Shown here: positions 7,374-15,454 of the stretch, piece after piece
How positions within the stretch are numbered: position 1 is the first letter of the stretch
Layout of the letters: each line of letters opens with the position of its first letter
NCBI GenBank assembly: GCA_036653535.1
Contig: JAVVTR010000006.1
Location: 1 to 64,000 of the forward strand
Length of the DNA stretch: 64,000 nt
Direction: 5' to 3'
From: JAVVTR01 sp036653535
GTDB lineage: Bacteria; Bacteroidota; Bacteroidia; Bacteroidales; P3
The notes under the pieces: model-generated
Seen by the model: the letters and a program-made list of their open reading frames with translations, nothing else
Told to the model about the DNA's origin: nothing
The model's database searches: none
Made by a program: the position numbers and the translations under genes

Positions 7374-9308
7374 TTAAAGTATTTTTATTTCTGTTCGTCG
7401 GTTCTTGCTTCGGCCTTCTTCGTTTCCATTATCCGCTAGAGGATGAGTATCTCCGTAACCAATGGTAATGATTCTTTTGGTAGAAATTCCCTTGTTTTGC
7501 AGATAAGAACTTACTGCGTCAGCCCTTTGTTTGGACAATAATAAATTGTAGCTGCTGCTTCCGGTCGAATCGGTATGCCCGCTTATTTCCACTGTAATAT
7601 CAGCATTTTGTTTTAAAAGCTGATAAAGTTTATTTAGTTCGGCAAAGGAGGCATCTTTTAATTGATATTTATCTGTTTCGAAAAAAATATTTTTCAAGGT
7701 CATTTTTTCTCCGGAAATAATTTTAGAAAGGCGAATAACTTTATGTTGTGGTTCTATTGCTTGACTATCGGTTATAGCAATATGTTCCGAAAAAAATAGG
7801 TAAGATGGATAAGATACATTTAAGGCATAGGCCTCGTTAGAAGGGATACAAAGAAGGAAGGAGCCGTTTTTATCATCGGCAAAAGATTCTATACTAACTT
7901 TTTCATCGGAAAGGTTAATTAGTTCGAGTTTTGCTCCTAAAGGCTGATTGGTAACGGCATCCACTACCGTTCCGCTCATGTAGGAAACTAATTTTGGCCG
8001 AGCTTGTTCGTAAAGGCGAAAGCAATAAATATCTCTTTTCCCTTTTCCGCCCAATTGGTCGCTGGAAAAATAAGCGGTGTCGCCTAAGGCATTTACACTT
8101 AGGGTGGCTTCATCGGCGTATGTATTAATAGGATAGCCCAAATTAACCGGACTACTCCATTGATTATCTGCTTGTAGTCGGCTGTAAAACAAATCCAATC
8201 CGCCTAAACCTGGATGTCCGTTGGAGGAAAAATACAAGGTCTTTCCATCGGGATGTATAAAAGGAGAATTTTCATCGGAAGGGGTATTAATGGGGGAACC
8301 TAAGTTTTCCGGTTCCGACCAAGTGGCATTATTTTGCAAAACTGTTTTCCATATATCACTTCGTCCGAAGCCACCAGGGCGGTTACTGCAAAAATATAGA
8401 GTCTTTCCATCTCCAGCCATAGAGGGTTGCGACTCCCAAAATTCGGTGTTTACGGTACGTCCCAAATTAAAGGGCTTTTCCCACTGTTCGCCTTTGCGTT
8501 TAGAAACATAAATATCGCAAGAACCTATCCCATCTTCTCTATTGCAAGCAGCAAAAAAAAGGTAACGTCCATCGGGCGATAAGCACTGGGCTCCTTCGTT
8601 TCCATCGGAATTCACCGGTTCGGGCATACGTTGGGCTTTGGTCCAGCGAGCAGAAGAATCCTTATGCGAAATAAAAAAATCTTCTTCTAAAGGGGCCGTT
8701 TCCATTTTGTCAGGAGTATAACGCCGGGTAATAATAAGTTTAGAACCATCTACGGTAACGATAGGGAGATATTCTTCTTCTGGAGTGTTGATGCTGTCTC
8801 CTAAATTTACAGGTTGAAATGGAACTATATTTTTGGATAGTTCCCAAGAATCTTTATTCTGTAGTTTTCTTGCAATAGCAGTAGCCTCTAATTTTTTACT
8901 GTGGGAAGGATGATTTAAAAAAGAGGTAAAATCTTGGTCGGCTTGTGCGTAAAGGCCGATACTATGTTCTAATTTAGCTATGGTAAAATAGGCATTAGGA
9001 AACACGTCCGGATTGATATCTAAACTTTGTCTATAACAAAAAATAGCAGAATCTATAAGATGCTGATCTTCTAAAATTACTGCTTTTAAAAGCCAAGCTT
9101 CCGCATAGAGAGGTTCTATCTCCAAAGCAGTATTTACAAAAAGGAAAGCACGTTTAGAATCGCCTTCTTGATAAAAATTTCTTGCATGCTCGAAAGATAA
9201 CATGGCTCGCCTTAAATTGGGCGTTAATTCACTTTGAGCAGAAACCGGAAAAGAGAGTAGGTTCCCGCCTATAAGTAAAATACATAGAAAACGCCACCAA
9301 GCATTCAT
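7374..9308 (-). CDS. OmpA-family protein with TPR and PD40 propeller (PorE-like architecture)
   Basis: 644 aa. Signal peptide (residues 1-24, VSA|Q), TPR-like helices (about 30-150), WD40-like PD40 beta-propeller repeats (about 185-430; repeated LYFCSNRPGG/LYFSSNG motifs), a carboxypeptidase-regulatory-like beta domain (about 440-525) and a C-terminal OmpA domain (about 530-644) with SGHTDSTGS and NRRTEI for peptidoglycan binding. This domain order matches PorE of the Porphyromonas type IX secretion system, but many Bacteroidota paralogues share it, and no lipobox is seen here, unlike PorE. Its ATG overlaps the uppP stop codon (TAATG), so it is translationally coupled in the ftsX-uppP operon. 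Confidence 0.82.
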   Translation of the reverse strand: MNAWWRFLCILLIGGNLLSFPVSAQSELTPNLRRAMLSFEHARNFYQEGDSKRAFLFVNTALEIEPLYAEAWLLKAVILEDQHLIDSAIFCYRQSLDINPDVFPNAYFTIAKLEHSIGLYAQADQDFTSFLNHPSHSKKLEATAIARKLQNKDSWELSKNIVPFQPVNLGDSINTPEEEYLPIVTVDGSKLIITRRYTPDKMETAPLEEDFFISHKDSSARWTKAQRMPEPVNSDGNEGAQCLSPDGRYLFFAACNREDGIGSCDIYVSKRKGEQWEKPFNLGRTVNTEFWESQPSMAGDGKTLYFCSNRPGGFGRSDIWKTVLQNNATWSEPENLGSPINTPSDENSPFIHPDGKTLYFSSNGHPGLGGLDLFYSRLQADNQWSSPVNLGYPINTYADEATLSVNALGDTAYFSSDQLGGKGKRDIYCFRLYEQARPKLVSYMSGTVVDAVTNQPLGAKLELINLSDEKVSIESFADDKNGSFLLCIPSNEAYALNVSYPSYLFFSEHIAITDSQAIEPQHKVIRLSKIISGEKMTLKNIFFETDKYQLKDASFAELNKLYQLLKQNADITVEISGHTDSTGSSSYNLLLSKQRADAVSSYLQNKGISTKRIITIGYGDTHPLADNGNEEGRSKNRRTEIKIL

Positions 9309-10084
9309 TATAAGAAAATCACTAAAAGACCTACCACCAAGCAGTAAATGGCAAAATAAATTAATTTACCTTTTTTTACCATGTTAATCATAAATTTACA
9401 AGCAGCCCAACCAGAGAAAAAGGCGGCTAAAAATCCTATTAACAAAGAAATAGGTGAAATAGAGGAGGTGAAAATATCGCCTGAGACCACATTTAGAAGA
9501 TTCTCTCCCAAGATAGGAATCAAAACCATAAGAAAAGAGAAGCGAGCAATCTCTGTTTTTTTATCTCCCAATAAAAGGCCGGTGGCTATCGTGGTTCCGG
9601 AGCGTGATAGGCCAGGAAGAACGGCTACAGCTTGAGCCAATCCAATAATAAGAGCATCTTTATAGCTAATATCTTTTTTCCCAGATCCTAAATAAGTGGC
9701 TAAAGTAAGTAGGGTAGCGGTTAATAGAAGCATACAACCGACTAATAAAAGTCCATTTCCGAAAAGACTTTCCACTTCCTCTTTAAAAAAAACGCCAATG
9801 ATAGCCACGGGTATCATAGAAATGGCAATTTTTATAATATAAAGTGTTTCTTCGTTGAGGGTAAATTTAAAAAGCCCTTGAAAAAGGCGAACTATATCTT
9901 TCCAAAAGACAACAATAGTACTTAAAACGGTTGCTCCATGTACAACAACAGTAAATAAAAGATCATCCTCCGTATGAATTCCCAAAATAGCTTTGCCTAT
10001 TTCCAAATGACCACTACTACTTACCGGTAAAAATTCTGTAATTCCTTGTAAAATACCCAATAAAAGTGCATCTAACCAATCCAT
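9308..10084 (-). CDS. Undecaprenyl-diphosphatase UppP (BacA)
   Basis: 258 aa, full length for UppP. Multi-pass membrane enzyme that removes a phosphate from undecaprenyl diphosphate to recycle the lipid carrier for peptidoglycan and polysaccharide. Both signatures are present: LLGILQGITEFLPVSSSGHL near the N-terminus (catalytic Glu/His) and LPGLSRSGTTIATG. Third gene of an ftsX-DUF3098-uppP operon, an order common in Bacteroidota. Expression is likely coupled to the following OmpA-family gene by a one-base overlap. Confidence 0.95.
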   Translation of the reverse strand: MDWLDALLLGILQGITEFLPVSSSGHLEIGKAILGIHTEDDLLFTVVVHGATVLSTIVVFWKDIVRLFQGLFKFTLNEETLYIIKIAISMIPVAIIGVFFKEEVESLFGNGLLLVGCMLLLTATLLTLATYLGSGKKDISYKDALIIGLAQAVAVLPGLSRSGTTIATGLLLGDKKTEIARFSFLMVLIPILGENLLNVVSGDIFTSSISPISLLIGFLAAFFSGWAACKFMINMVKKGKLIYFAIYCLVVGLLVIFL

Positions 10085-10175
10085 AAATGTATAATTAATT
10101 ATAAGGCGAGTATCCGTAGTAGGTTTCTTGCCATGAAAAGTTTAAAATATTTGTGTGGAAGCTGTTTCAAAAACT

Positions 10176-10484
10176 TTATTTTGTTTTTGGAGCTTTATTG
10201 GTAGAGTCGTTTTTATCGCTTTTATCGGTTTTATCGATTGGTTTTTTCATAATAGCCACTATCTCAATGATAATACCTGCTAATAAAACCAAGGGAGAAA
10301 CTACTAATCGGCGCGTATTGAATAACTCTTCATTAAAAATGTTAGGATCTTCACTTCCTCCGCCAACCATTAGAAGATAACCAATGGCTAATACCACAAG
10401 GCCGACAATCATGAGAATATAATTTTCTTTTCCAAAAGCGAAATCGAAAAGTTTTTTTTGAGGGGTTGCTGGTTCTTTGCTCAT
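10176..10484 (-). CDS. DUF3098 membrane protein
   Basis: 102 aa with two membrane helices, containing GKENYILMIVGLVVLAIGYLLM followed by a second helix after RRLVVSPLVLL. DUF3098 proteins are short and Bacteroidota-specific, and sit between ftsX and uppP as here. The polar ends (KKLFDFAFG at the front, a Lys/Asp-rich tail) suggest cytoplasmic termini. Function unknown; a link to division or the envelope is inferred from conserved context only. Confidence 0.88.
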   Translation of the reverse strand: MSKEPATPQKKLFDFAFGKENYILMIVGLVVLAIGYLLMVGGGSEDPNIFNEELFNTRRLVVSPLVLLAGIIIEIVAIMKKPIDKTDKSDKNDSTNKAPKTK

Positions 10485-10545
10485 TATGTAAATTTTAGGA
10501 TTGTTGATATTATATAATTTTCTAAGTTAGAAATTTTTCATAGAA

Positions 10546-11430
10546 TTAGCGATAGATATTGTCGCTATTACGCATGTGTAGGTATTTATTTACTGAAAAC
10601 CAGGCAGATAAAAATGTAAAGAGCAGGCCAATGGTGAATAAAAGTCCATAAACGCAAAGAATCATACTAAAATCTTGTGTGCCAATAATATCAGGAAATT
10701 TAGTATCCAAATAAAATAGGGCTAAACTTAAAAATAAAATAGCAATCAACGAACCTATTAAACTTTGCAGTAGACTTTTTAAAAGGAATGGTCGGCGTAT
10801 AAAACTGGCCGTAGCTCCTACCAATTGCATGCTATTAATAGTAAAACGTTTGGAGTAAATAAGTAAGCGTAACGTATTGTTTATTAATGTTATAGAAACA
10901 ATTAAAATAAGCAAACTAATGGAGCTTAACCAAAAACTAATTTGTTTTACGTGGTCGTTTACCAAACTAACTAAATCTTTTTGGTAATACATCTCCTTAA
11001 CAAGATGGTAGCGAGTAAGTATCTTCTCAAAACGGGCAATACTGTCGTTATGGGTATATTGGGCATTAAGATGAATTTCAATGGAGGGTAGTAGAGGATT
11101 ATAGCCTAAAAAGTCTATAAAATCGTGTCCCAAATCTTTTTGTAATTCCTGTGCGGCTTCCTCCTTAGTAATATAACGGGTAGACTTCACGTAAGACGAA
11201 GAGTCTAATTTTGCTTTGAGATCTAAAATATCTTGTTCTCGTGTAAATTCTTTAATCATTAGAGTAAAGCCTATGTTTTCTTTTACATAGTTGGAAATCT
11301 TATGGGTATAGCCTAAAATAAGCCCTTGTACTCCCAATAGAAAAAGAACCATAGCAATGGATAAAATGGTAGTAAAATGAGCTCCTCGAATACGTTTTTT
11401 TTGAAACTTTTCGTCTTCCTGCTGAATCAT
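10546..11430 (-). CDS. Cell division protein FtsX
   Basis: 294 aa. One N-terminal helix (about residues 20-45), an extracytoplasmic domain (about 50-165), then three C-terminal helices: the FtsX topology. FtsX pairs with the ATPase FtsE and controls peptidoglycan hydrolases at the septum. No ftsE is adjacent, which is normal in Bacteroidota. A minus-strand -7 box (TAAATTTG, 11457-11450) predicts a leader of roughly 16 nt. First gene of the ftsX-DUF3098-uppP-OmpA operon. Confidence 0.92.
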   Translation of the reverse strand: MIQQEDEKFQKKRIRGAHFTTILSIAMVLFLLGVQGLILGYTHKISNYVKENIGFTLMIKEFTREQDILDLKAKLDSSSYVKSTRYITKEEAAQELQKDLGHDFIDFLGYNPLLPSIEIHLNAQYTHNDSIARFEKILTRYHLVKEMYYQKDLVSLVNDHVKQISFWLSSISLLILIVSITLINNTLRLLIYSKRFTINSMQLVGATASFIRRPFLLKSLLQSLIGSLIAILFLSLALFYLDTKFPDIIGTQDFSMILCVYGLLFTIGLLFTFLSAWFSVNKYLHMRNSDNIYR

Positions 11431-11449
11431 GAATTTTCTTTTAGCGCTG

Positions 11450-11457
11450 CAAATTTA
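11450..11457 (-). promoter_or_regulatory. -7 box for the ftsX operon
   Basis: TAAATTTG read on the minus strand, about 20 bases before the ftsX ATG at 11430. No clear -33 TTTG at the right distance. Confidence 0.4.
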
Positions 11458-11698
11458 CATTAAAAAAAGCGATTTAAAAAAGAGAGAGGGAGTAAGGCCT
11501 CTACAAACTTTCCATTATAACTCTATTTTTTATTATAAAAGCTTAGATTTCAGTAAAAAAAGCAGGACGTTCCTTCCTTTTAAGAGCAGCATTTTTTTAA
11601 CGTTGTTGTTTTACTATGGCTAAAGTTAGCGGCAAGTTATTATTGTCAAGTTATTGGGCGCTCTACTGTTTAGATAGTAGCAAATAAAAAAATATATC

Positions 11699-11706
11699 TA
11701 TATTTG
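11699..11706 (+). promoter_or_regulatory. Candidate -7 box for leuS
   Basis: TATATTTG. It implies a leader of about 115 nt that would include the hairpin repeat at 11723-11815. Confidence 0.4.
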
Positions 11707-11722
11707 TACCTTTAAGCTAAGG

Positions 11723-11815
11723 TAGAAGTTGGCCCTTTCTTTGGAGAAAACCACTTCTAAATATTTTGTATCTTTAACATAGAAGTTGTTTTTTTAATTA
11801 AACCATTTCTAAATA
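11723..11815 (+). repeat. Two-copy hairpin unit in the leuS leader
   Basis: Unit 1 (11723-11763) and unit 2 (11780-11815) both begin TAGAAGTTG and end AAACCA(C/T)TTCTAAATA. The ends of each unit can pair (TAGAAGT with ACTTCTA, weaker in unit 2). The second unit ends 12 bases before the leuS ATG. It could be a leader regulating leuS or a plain duplication. Confidence 0.45.
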
Positions 11816-11827
11816 ATTGAATATACC

Positions 11828-14710
11828 ATGGAGTATAATTTTGAGGGCATAGAGTCTTTTTGGCAAAAGTATTGGAAAGAAAATCAGACTTATAAAGTTA
11901 GCAATGTTTCTGAAAAACCGAAATATTATGTATTGGATATGTTTCCTTATCCTTCGGGGGCTGGTTTACATGTAGGGCATCCATTAGGTTATATTGCCAC
12001 AGATATATATACGAGATATAAGCGTTTACAAGGATTTAATGTTTTACATCCTATGGGTTTCGATGCTTATGGTCTGCCTGCCGAACAATATGCTATACAA
12101 ACGGGTCAGCACCCTGCTATTACTACACAAAGGAATATAGTTCGCTATCGCGAGCAATTAGATAGACTTGGTTTTTCTTTCGATTGGGACAGAGAGGTAA
12201 GAACGTGCGATCCTGCTTATTACCACTGGACCCAATGGGTTTTTATTCGTTTATTTAATTCTTGGTACGATAAAAAGAGAAATAAAGCTATAGACATAAA
12301 TGATTTAATAAAAATTTTCAACCAAGAGGGAAATAGGAGGATAGTAGAGCAAGAGCAGGCTTCTTGTAGCGTTCACCCTTTATTTACGGCTAAAGAATGG
12401 CTATCTTTCTCTGAAAAAGAGCAGCAGCAAGTCTTAATGAATTATAGATTGGCTTACCTATCCGATACCTTAGTGAATTGGTGTCCCGTATTAGGAACCG
12501 TATTAGCGAACGATGAAGTGATTAATGGACTTTCTCAAAGAGGAGGACATCCAGTAGAGCGCAAACGTATGCGTCAATGGTCGCTTCGTATTACTGCTTA
12601 CGCCGAACGTTTATTAGATGGCTTAAGGGAGGTAGATTGGAGCGACTCCCTTAAGGAGATGCAAAAAAATTGGATAGGAAAGAGTATCGGTGCTTCCCTT
12701 CGTTTTAGATTGGACGAAAACCAAAGTTCTTCCCTCCCTGCTCTAAATAGTATAGAAGTTTTTACTACGCGTCCAGATACGCTTTTTGGGGTTAGTTTTA
12801 TGGTGCTTTGTCCCGAACACGAATCTATAGCTTCTTTAACCACTCCCGACCGAAAGGAAGAGGTAGAAACTTACCTGCAGTTAACCAAAAACAGAACGGA
12901 GAGGGAACGTCAATCGGAAGTGAATAAGGTAAGTGGGGTTTTTACCGGGTCTTATGCTTTACATCCTTTTACCGGCGAAAAATTGCCTATATGGGTATCC
13001 GACTATGTATTAGCTGGATATGGAACAGGGGCCATTATGGCAGTAGCGGCTCATGATAGTAGAGATTATCGTTTTGCTTGTCAGTTTAATTTGCCTATTA
13101 AGCCGGTGGTTTCTGGAGGAGATATAAGTAAGCAAGCTTATGAAGCGAAGGATGGGGTGTTAATTCATTCCGATTTTTTAAATGGTCTTAAGGTTAAAGA
13201 GGCTATTTTGAGGATGATAGAAGAAATTGAACGCTTAGGTTTAGGTAAATCTAAGGTCAATTATCGTTTAAGAGATGCTATTTTTAGTCGTCAACGTTAT
13301 TGGGGGGAACCTTTTCCAGTGTATTACAAGGATAATATGCCTTATACCTTGAACGAAAATGAATTACCTTTGGAATTACCGGAAATAGATCAGTATTTGC
13401 CAACCGATAAAGGAGAGCCTCCTTTAGCACGAGCGGTGCATTGGGTAAATAAAGATGGTTATCCTTTAGAAACCAATACTATGCCTGGATTTGCTGGTTC
13501 CAGTGCTTATTACCTGAGGTATATGGATCCCCATAACGACCAAAACTTAGTTGGTTCCCAAGCTAATCAATATTGGCAAGAAGTAGATTTGTATATGGGG
13601 GGAGCCGAACACGCCACGGGACATTTAATTTATTCTCGTTTTTGGAATAAATTTCTTTACGATTTAGGAATAGTTTGCAAAGAGGAACCCTATAAAAAAC
13701 TAATCAATCAAGGGATGATACAAGGACGAAGTAGTTTCGTTTTTCGTCTTAATTATTTTTCGTATAGAGAGTATTTGAAGAAAAATCCTATACCAACCGA
13801 ATTAAAAGATATTTCGGATAAAGATATTCAAGACGGAACTCGCCTTATTTTTGTGTCGAAAAATCTGCACGATCGTTCCGAGTACACAGATACGGTTCAT
13901 GTAGATATACACTTGGTTCACAATGATATATTAGATACCGAGGGCTTTAAAACCTGGATGCCTCATTTTGCTTCTTCTGAATTTATTTTAGAGAATGGAA
14001 ATTATATTTGTGGAGCGGAAGTAGAAAAAATGTCGAAATCCATGTATAACGTTCAAAATCCCGATGAAATAGTTTCTCAATATGGAGCCGATACCCTAAG
14101 AATGTATGAAATGTTTTTGGGGCCTATAGAACAATCTAAACCTTGGGATACCAAAGGAATAGAGGGCGTTTTTCGATTTCTAAAAAAGTATTGGCGTTTA
14201 TACTTTAAGGAGGAGGAAAACTTTAAACTTTCCGAAGAAGAACCTACCAAAGAGGAATGGAAACTATTACATAGTGCAATAGGAAAAATACAAAAGGATA
14301 CAGAGCGCTTTTCGTTTAATACGGCGGTGAGTAGCTTTATGATTACGGTTAACGAATTAACAGAATTGAAATGCGATAAAAAAGCTATTTTAGAACCTCT
14401 ATGTATTTTATTGTCCCCTTATGCTCCTCATATAGCGGAAGAGGTTTGGAAAGCGATGGGGCATAAGGAAAGTATTACCTATGCAAGCTATCCAGTTTAT
14501 GAAGAAAAATACACTATAGAAAACAATTTTAATTATCCGGTTTCTTTTAATGGGAAAATGCGTTTTAGTATAGAATTGGCCCTAAGTATGTCTCCTGCGG
14601 AAATAGAGCTGGCTGTTTTGAATAGTCCATTGTCTTTGAAATGGTTAGATGGGAAAAGCCCCAAAAAAATCATCGTAGTTCCCGGACGGATTATTAATGT
14701 AGTATTGTAA
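11828..14710 (+). CDS. Leucyl-tRNA synthetase
   Basis: 960 aa, class I synthetase charging tRNA-Leu. The HIGH-type motif is HVGH (residues 48-51, in SGAGLHVGHPLGY) and KMSKS is at 734-738. Between them is the editing (CP1) domain, with ETNTMPGFAGSSAYY and the TTRPDTLFG signature. The C-terminus carries the anticodon-binding helices and a short C-terminal domain. Length is typical for the Bacteroidota enzyme. Monocistronic, with an unusual repeated hairpin leader. Confidence 0.97.
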   Translation: MEYNFEGIESFWQKYWKENQTYKVSNVSEKPKYYVLDMFPYPSGAGLHVGHPLGYIATDIYTRYKRLQGFNVLHPMGFDAYGLPAEQYAIQTGQHPAITTQRNIVRYREQLDRLGFSFDWDREVRTCDPAYYHWTQWVFIRLFNSWYDKKRNKAIDINDLIKIFNQEGNRRIVEQEQASCSVHPLFTAKEWLSFSEKEQQQVLMNYRLAYLSDTLVNWCPVLGTVLANDEVINGLSQRGGHPVERKRMRQWSLRITAYAERLLDGLREVDWSDSLKEMQKNWIGKSIGASLRFRLDENQSSSLPALNSIEVFTTRPDTLFGVSFMVLCPEHESIASLTTPDRKEEVETYLQLTKNRTERERQSEVNKVSGVFTGSYALHPFTGEKLPIWVSDYVLAGYGTGAIMAVAAHDSRDYRFACQFNLPIKPVVSGGDISKQAYEAKDGVLIHSDFLNGLKVKEAILRMIEEIERLGLGKSKVNYRLRDAIFSRQRYWGEPFPVYYKDNMPYTLNENELPLELPEIDQYLPTDKGEPPLARAVHWVNKDGYPLETNTMPGFAGSSAYYLRYMDPHNDQNLVGSQANQYWQEVDLYMGGAEHATGHLIYSRFWNKFLYDLGIVCKEEPYKKLINQGMIQGRSSFVFRLNYFSYREYLKKNPIPTELKDISDKDIQDGTRLIFVSKNLHDRSEYTDTVHVDIHLVHNDILDTEGFKTWMPHFASSEFILENGNYICGAEVEKMSKSMYNVQNPDEIVSQYGADTLRMYEMFLGPIEQSKPWDTKGIEGVFRFLKKYWRLYFKEEENFKLSEEEPTKEEWKLLHSAIGKIQKDTERFSFNTAVSSFMITVNELTELKCDKKAILEPLCILLSPYAPHIAEEVWKAMGHKESITYASYPVYEEKYTIENNFNYPVSFNGKMRFSIELALSMSPAEIELAVLNSPLSLKWLDGKSPKKIIVVPGRIINVVL

Positions 14711-14729
14711 TATTGCAATTTATGTTATG

Positions 14730-14765
14730 ATTTGGGTCGCCATTTGGCTTGCCATTTGGGCCGCC
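14730..14765. repeat. 12-bp tandem repeat, three copies
   Basis: Units ATTTGGGTCGCC (14730-14741), ATTTGGCTTGCC (14742-14753) and ATTTGGGCCGCC (14754-14765), just after leuS. They are imperfect copies, so not very recent. No gene spans them. Confidence 0.7.
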
Positions 14766-14824
14766 ATAGACAATAATATATGGATCCATCTACCCTAATA
14801 TACATTCTAAAAACAACAAACACT

Positions 14825-15271
14825 ATGAAAAAATTAATGGTACTAATATTTGCATCCATCTTGGGATGTAGTATGCTAAATGCAAATGAAACGCCTATAA
14901 CACAAAAACAATTGCCGGTTATTGCTCAAAATTACGTAAAAAAACATTTTTCAGGAATTAAATATCTTTCTCTTTTAAAGGATAATGAGGATGGAGAATT
15001 CGAAGTTTCTCTTGCTAATGGTACGAAAATAGAGTTTAATAAAAACGGAGAATGGAAAAGTGTAGAAAATAGGAATCTATCGGGAGTCCCAACTTCGGTA
15101 TTAATGCCCTCTAAATTGCTTGTTTATCTAAAAACAAATTATCCAAAGGACAAAGTATTTAAATTTGAAAAGGATAGTGGTTTATTTTCCTTCGAGTATA
15201 AAGTAAAACTTTCCAATGGTTTGGAATTGGAATTTGATAAAGAAGGAAGTTTTCTTCGAATAGACGACTAA
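14825..15271 (+). CDS. PepSY-like (DUF2874-type) secreted protein
   Basis: 148 aa from the ATG at 14825, which gives a clean signal peptide (MKKLMVLIFASILGCSMLNA). The mature part carries two related PepSY-like repeats (about residues 22-85 and 90-148), each with the pattern of acidic/aromatic strand, KLSNG-type turn, and a closing EFDKEGSFLRID-like strand. Proteins of this kind are small periplasmic or surface beta-lactamase-inhibitor-like folds in Bacteroidota; ligands are not known. An alternative upstream ATG at 14780 would put a polar stretch before the signal peptide and is less likely. Confidence 0.8.
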   Translation: MKKLMVLIFASILGCSMLNANETPITQKQLPVIAQNYVKKHFSGIKYLSLLKDNEDGEFEVSLANGTKIEFNKNGEWKSVENRNLSGVPTSVLMPSKLLVYLKTNYPKDKVFKFEKDSGLFSFEYKVKLSNGLELEFDKEGSFLRIDD

Positions 15272-15278
15272 TTGTAGA

Positions 15279-15401
15279 TAGACTATTTGCTGCAAATAAA
15301 CGAGACGATAAATGACGGATAGACTATCTATTGCTAATAAACGATATAATAAATGACGAATAGATTATCTATTGCTAATAAACGATATAATAAAGTGCAA
15401 C
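15279..15401. repeat. 41-bp tandem repeat, three copies
   Basis: Units begin at 15279, 15320 and 15361. Units 2 and 3 are nearly identical (TAGA.TATCTATTGCTAATAAACGATATAATAAA); unit 1 is more diverged. They occupy most of the 183-bp gap between the PepSY-like gene and the metallopeptidase gene. No open frame of interest. Confidence 0.8.
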
Positions 15402-15454
15402 AGACAATTAAGTTTGAATAGACGACAAAATGGAACAGATAATAATGCTTATAT

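Larger units (their letters stand above)
11431..11827. other. 397-bp divergent intergenic region between ftsX and leuS
   Basis: It holds the leftward ftsX -7 box (11450-11457), a rightward -7 box (TATATTTG, 11699-11706) and a two-copy hairpin repeat in the leuS leader (11723-11815). CTACT/AGTAG form a small inverted repeat near 11662-11679. No gene or tRNA was seen. Confidence 0.5.

Noticed and set aside
11640..11827. T-box riboswitch before leuS
   Set aside because: No T-box core motif or terminator/antiterminator pair is seen, and T-boxes are not expected in Bacteroidota. Only the repeated hairpin is reported.
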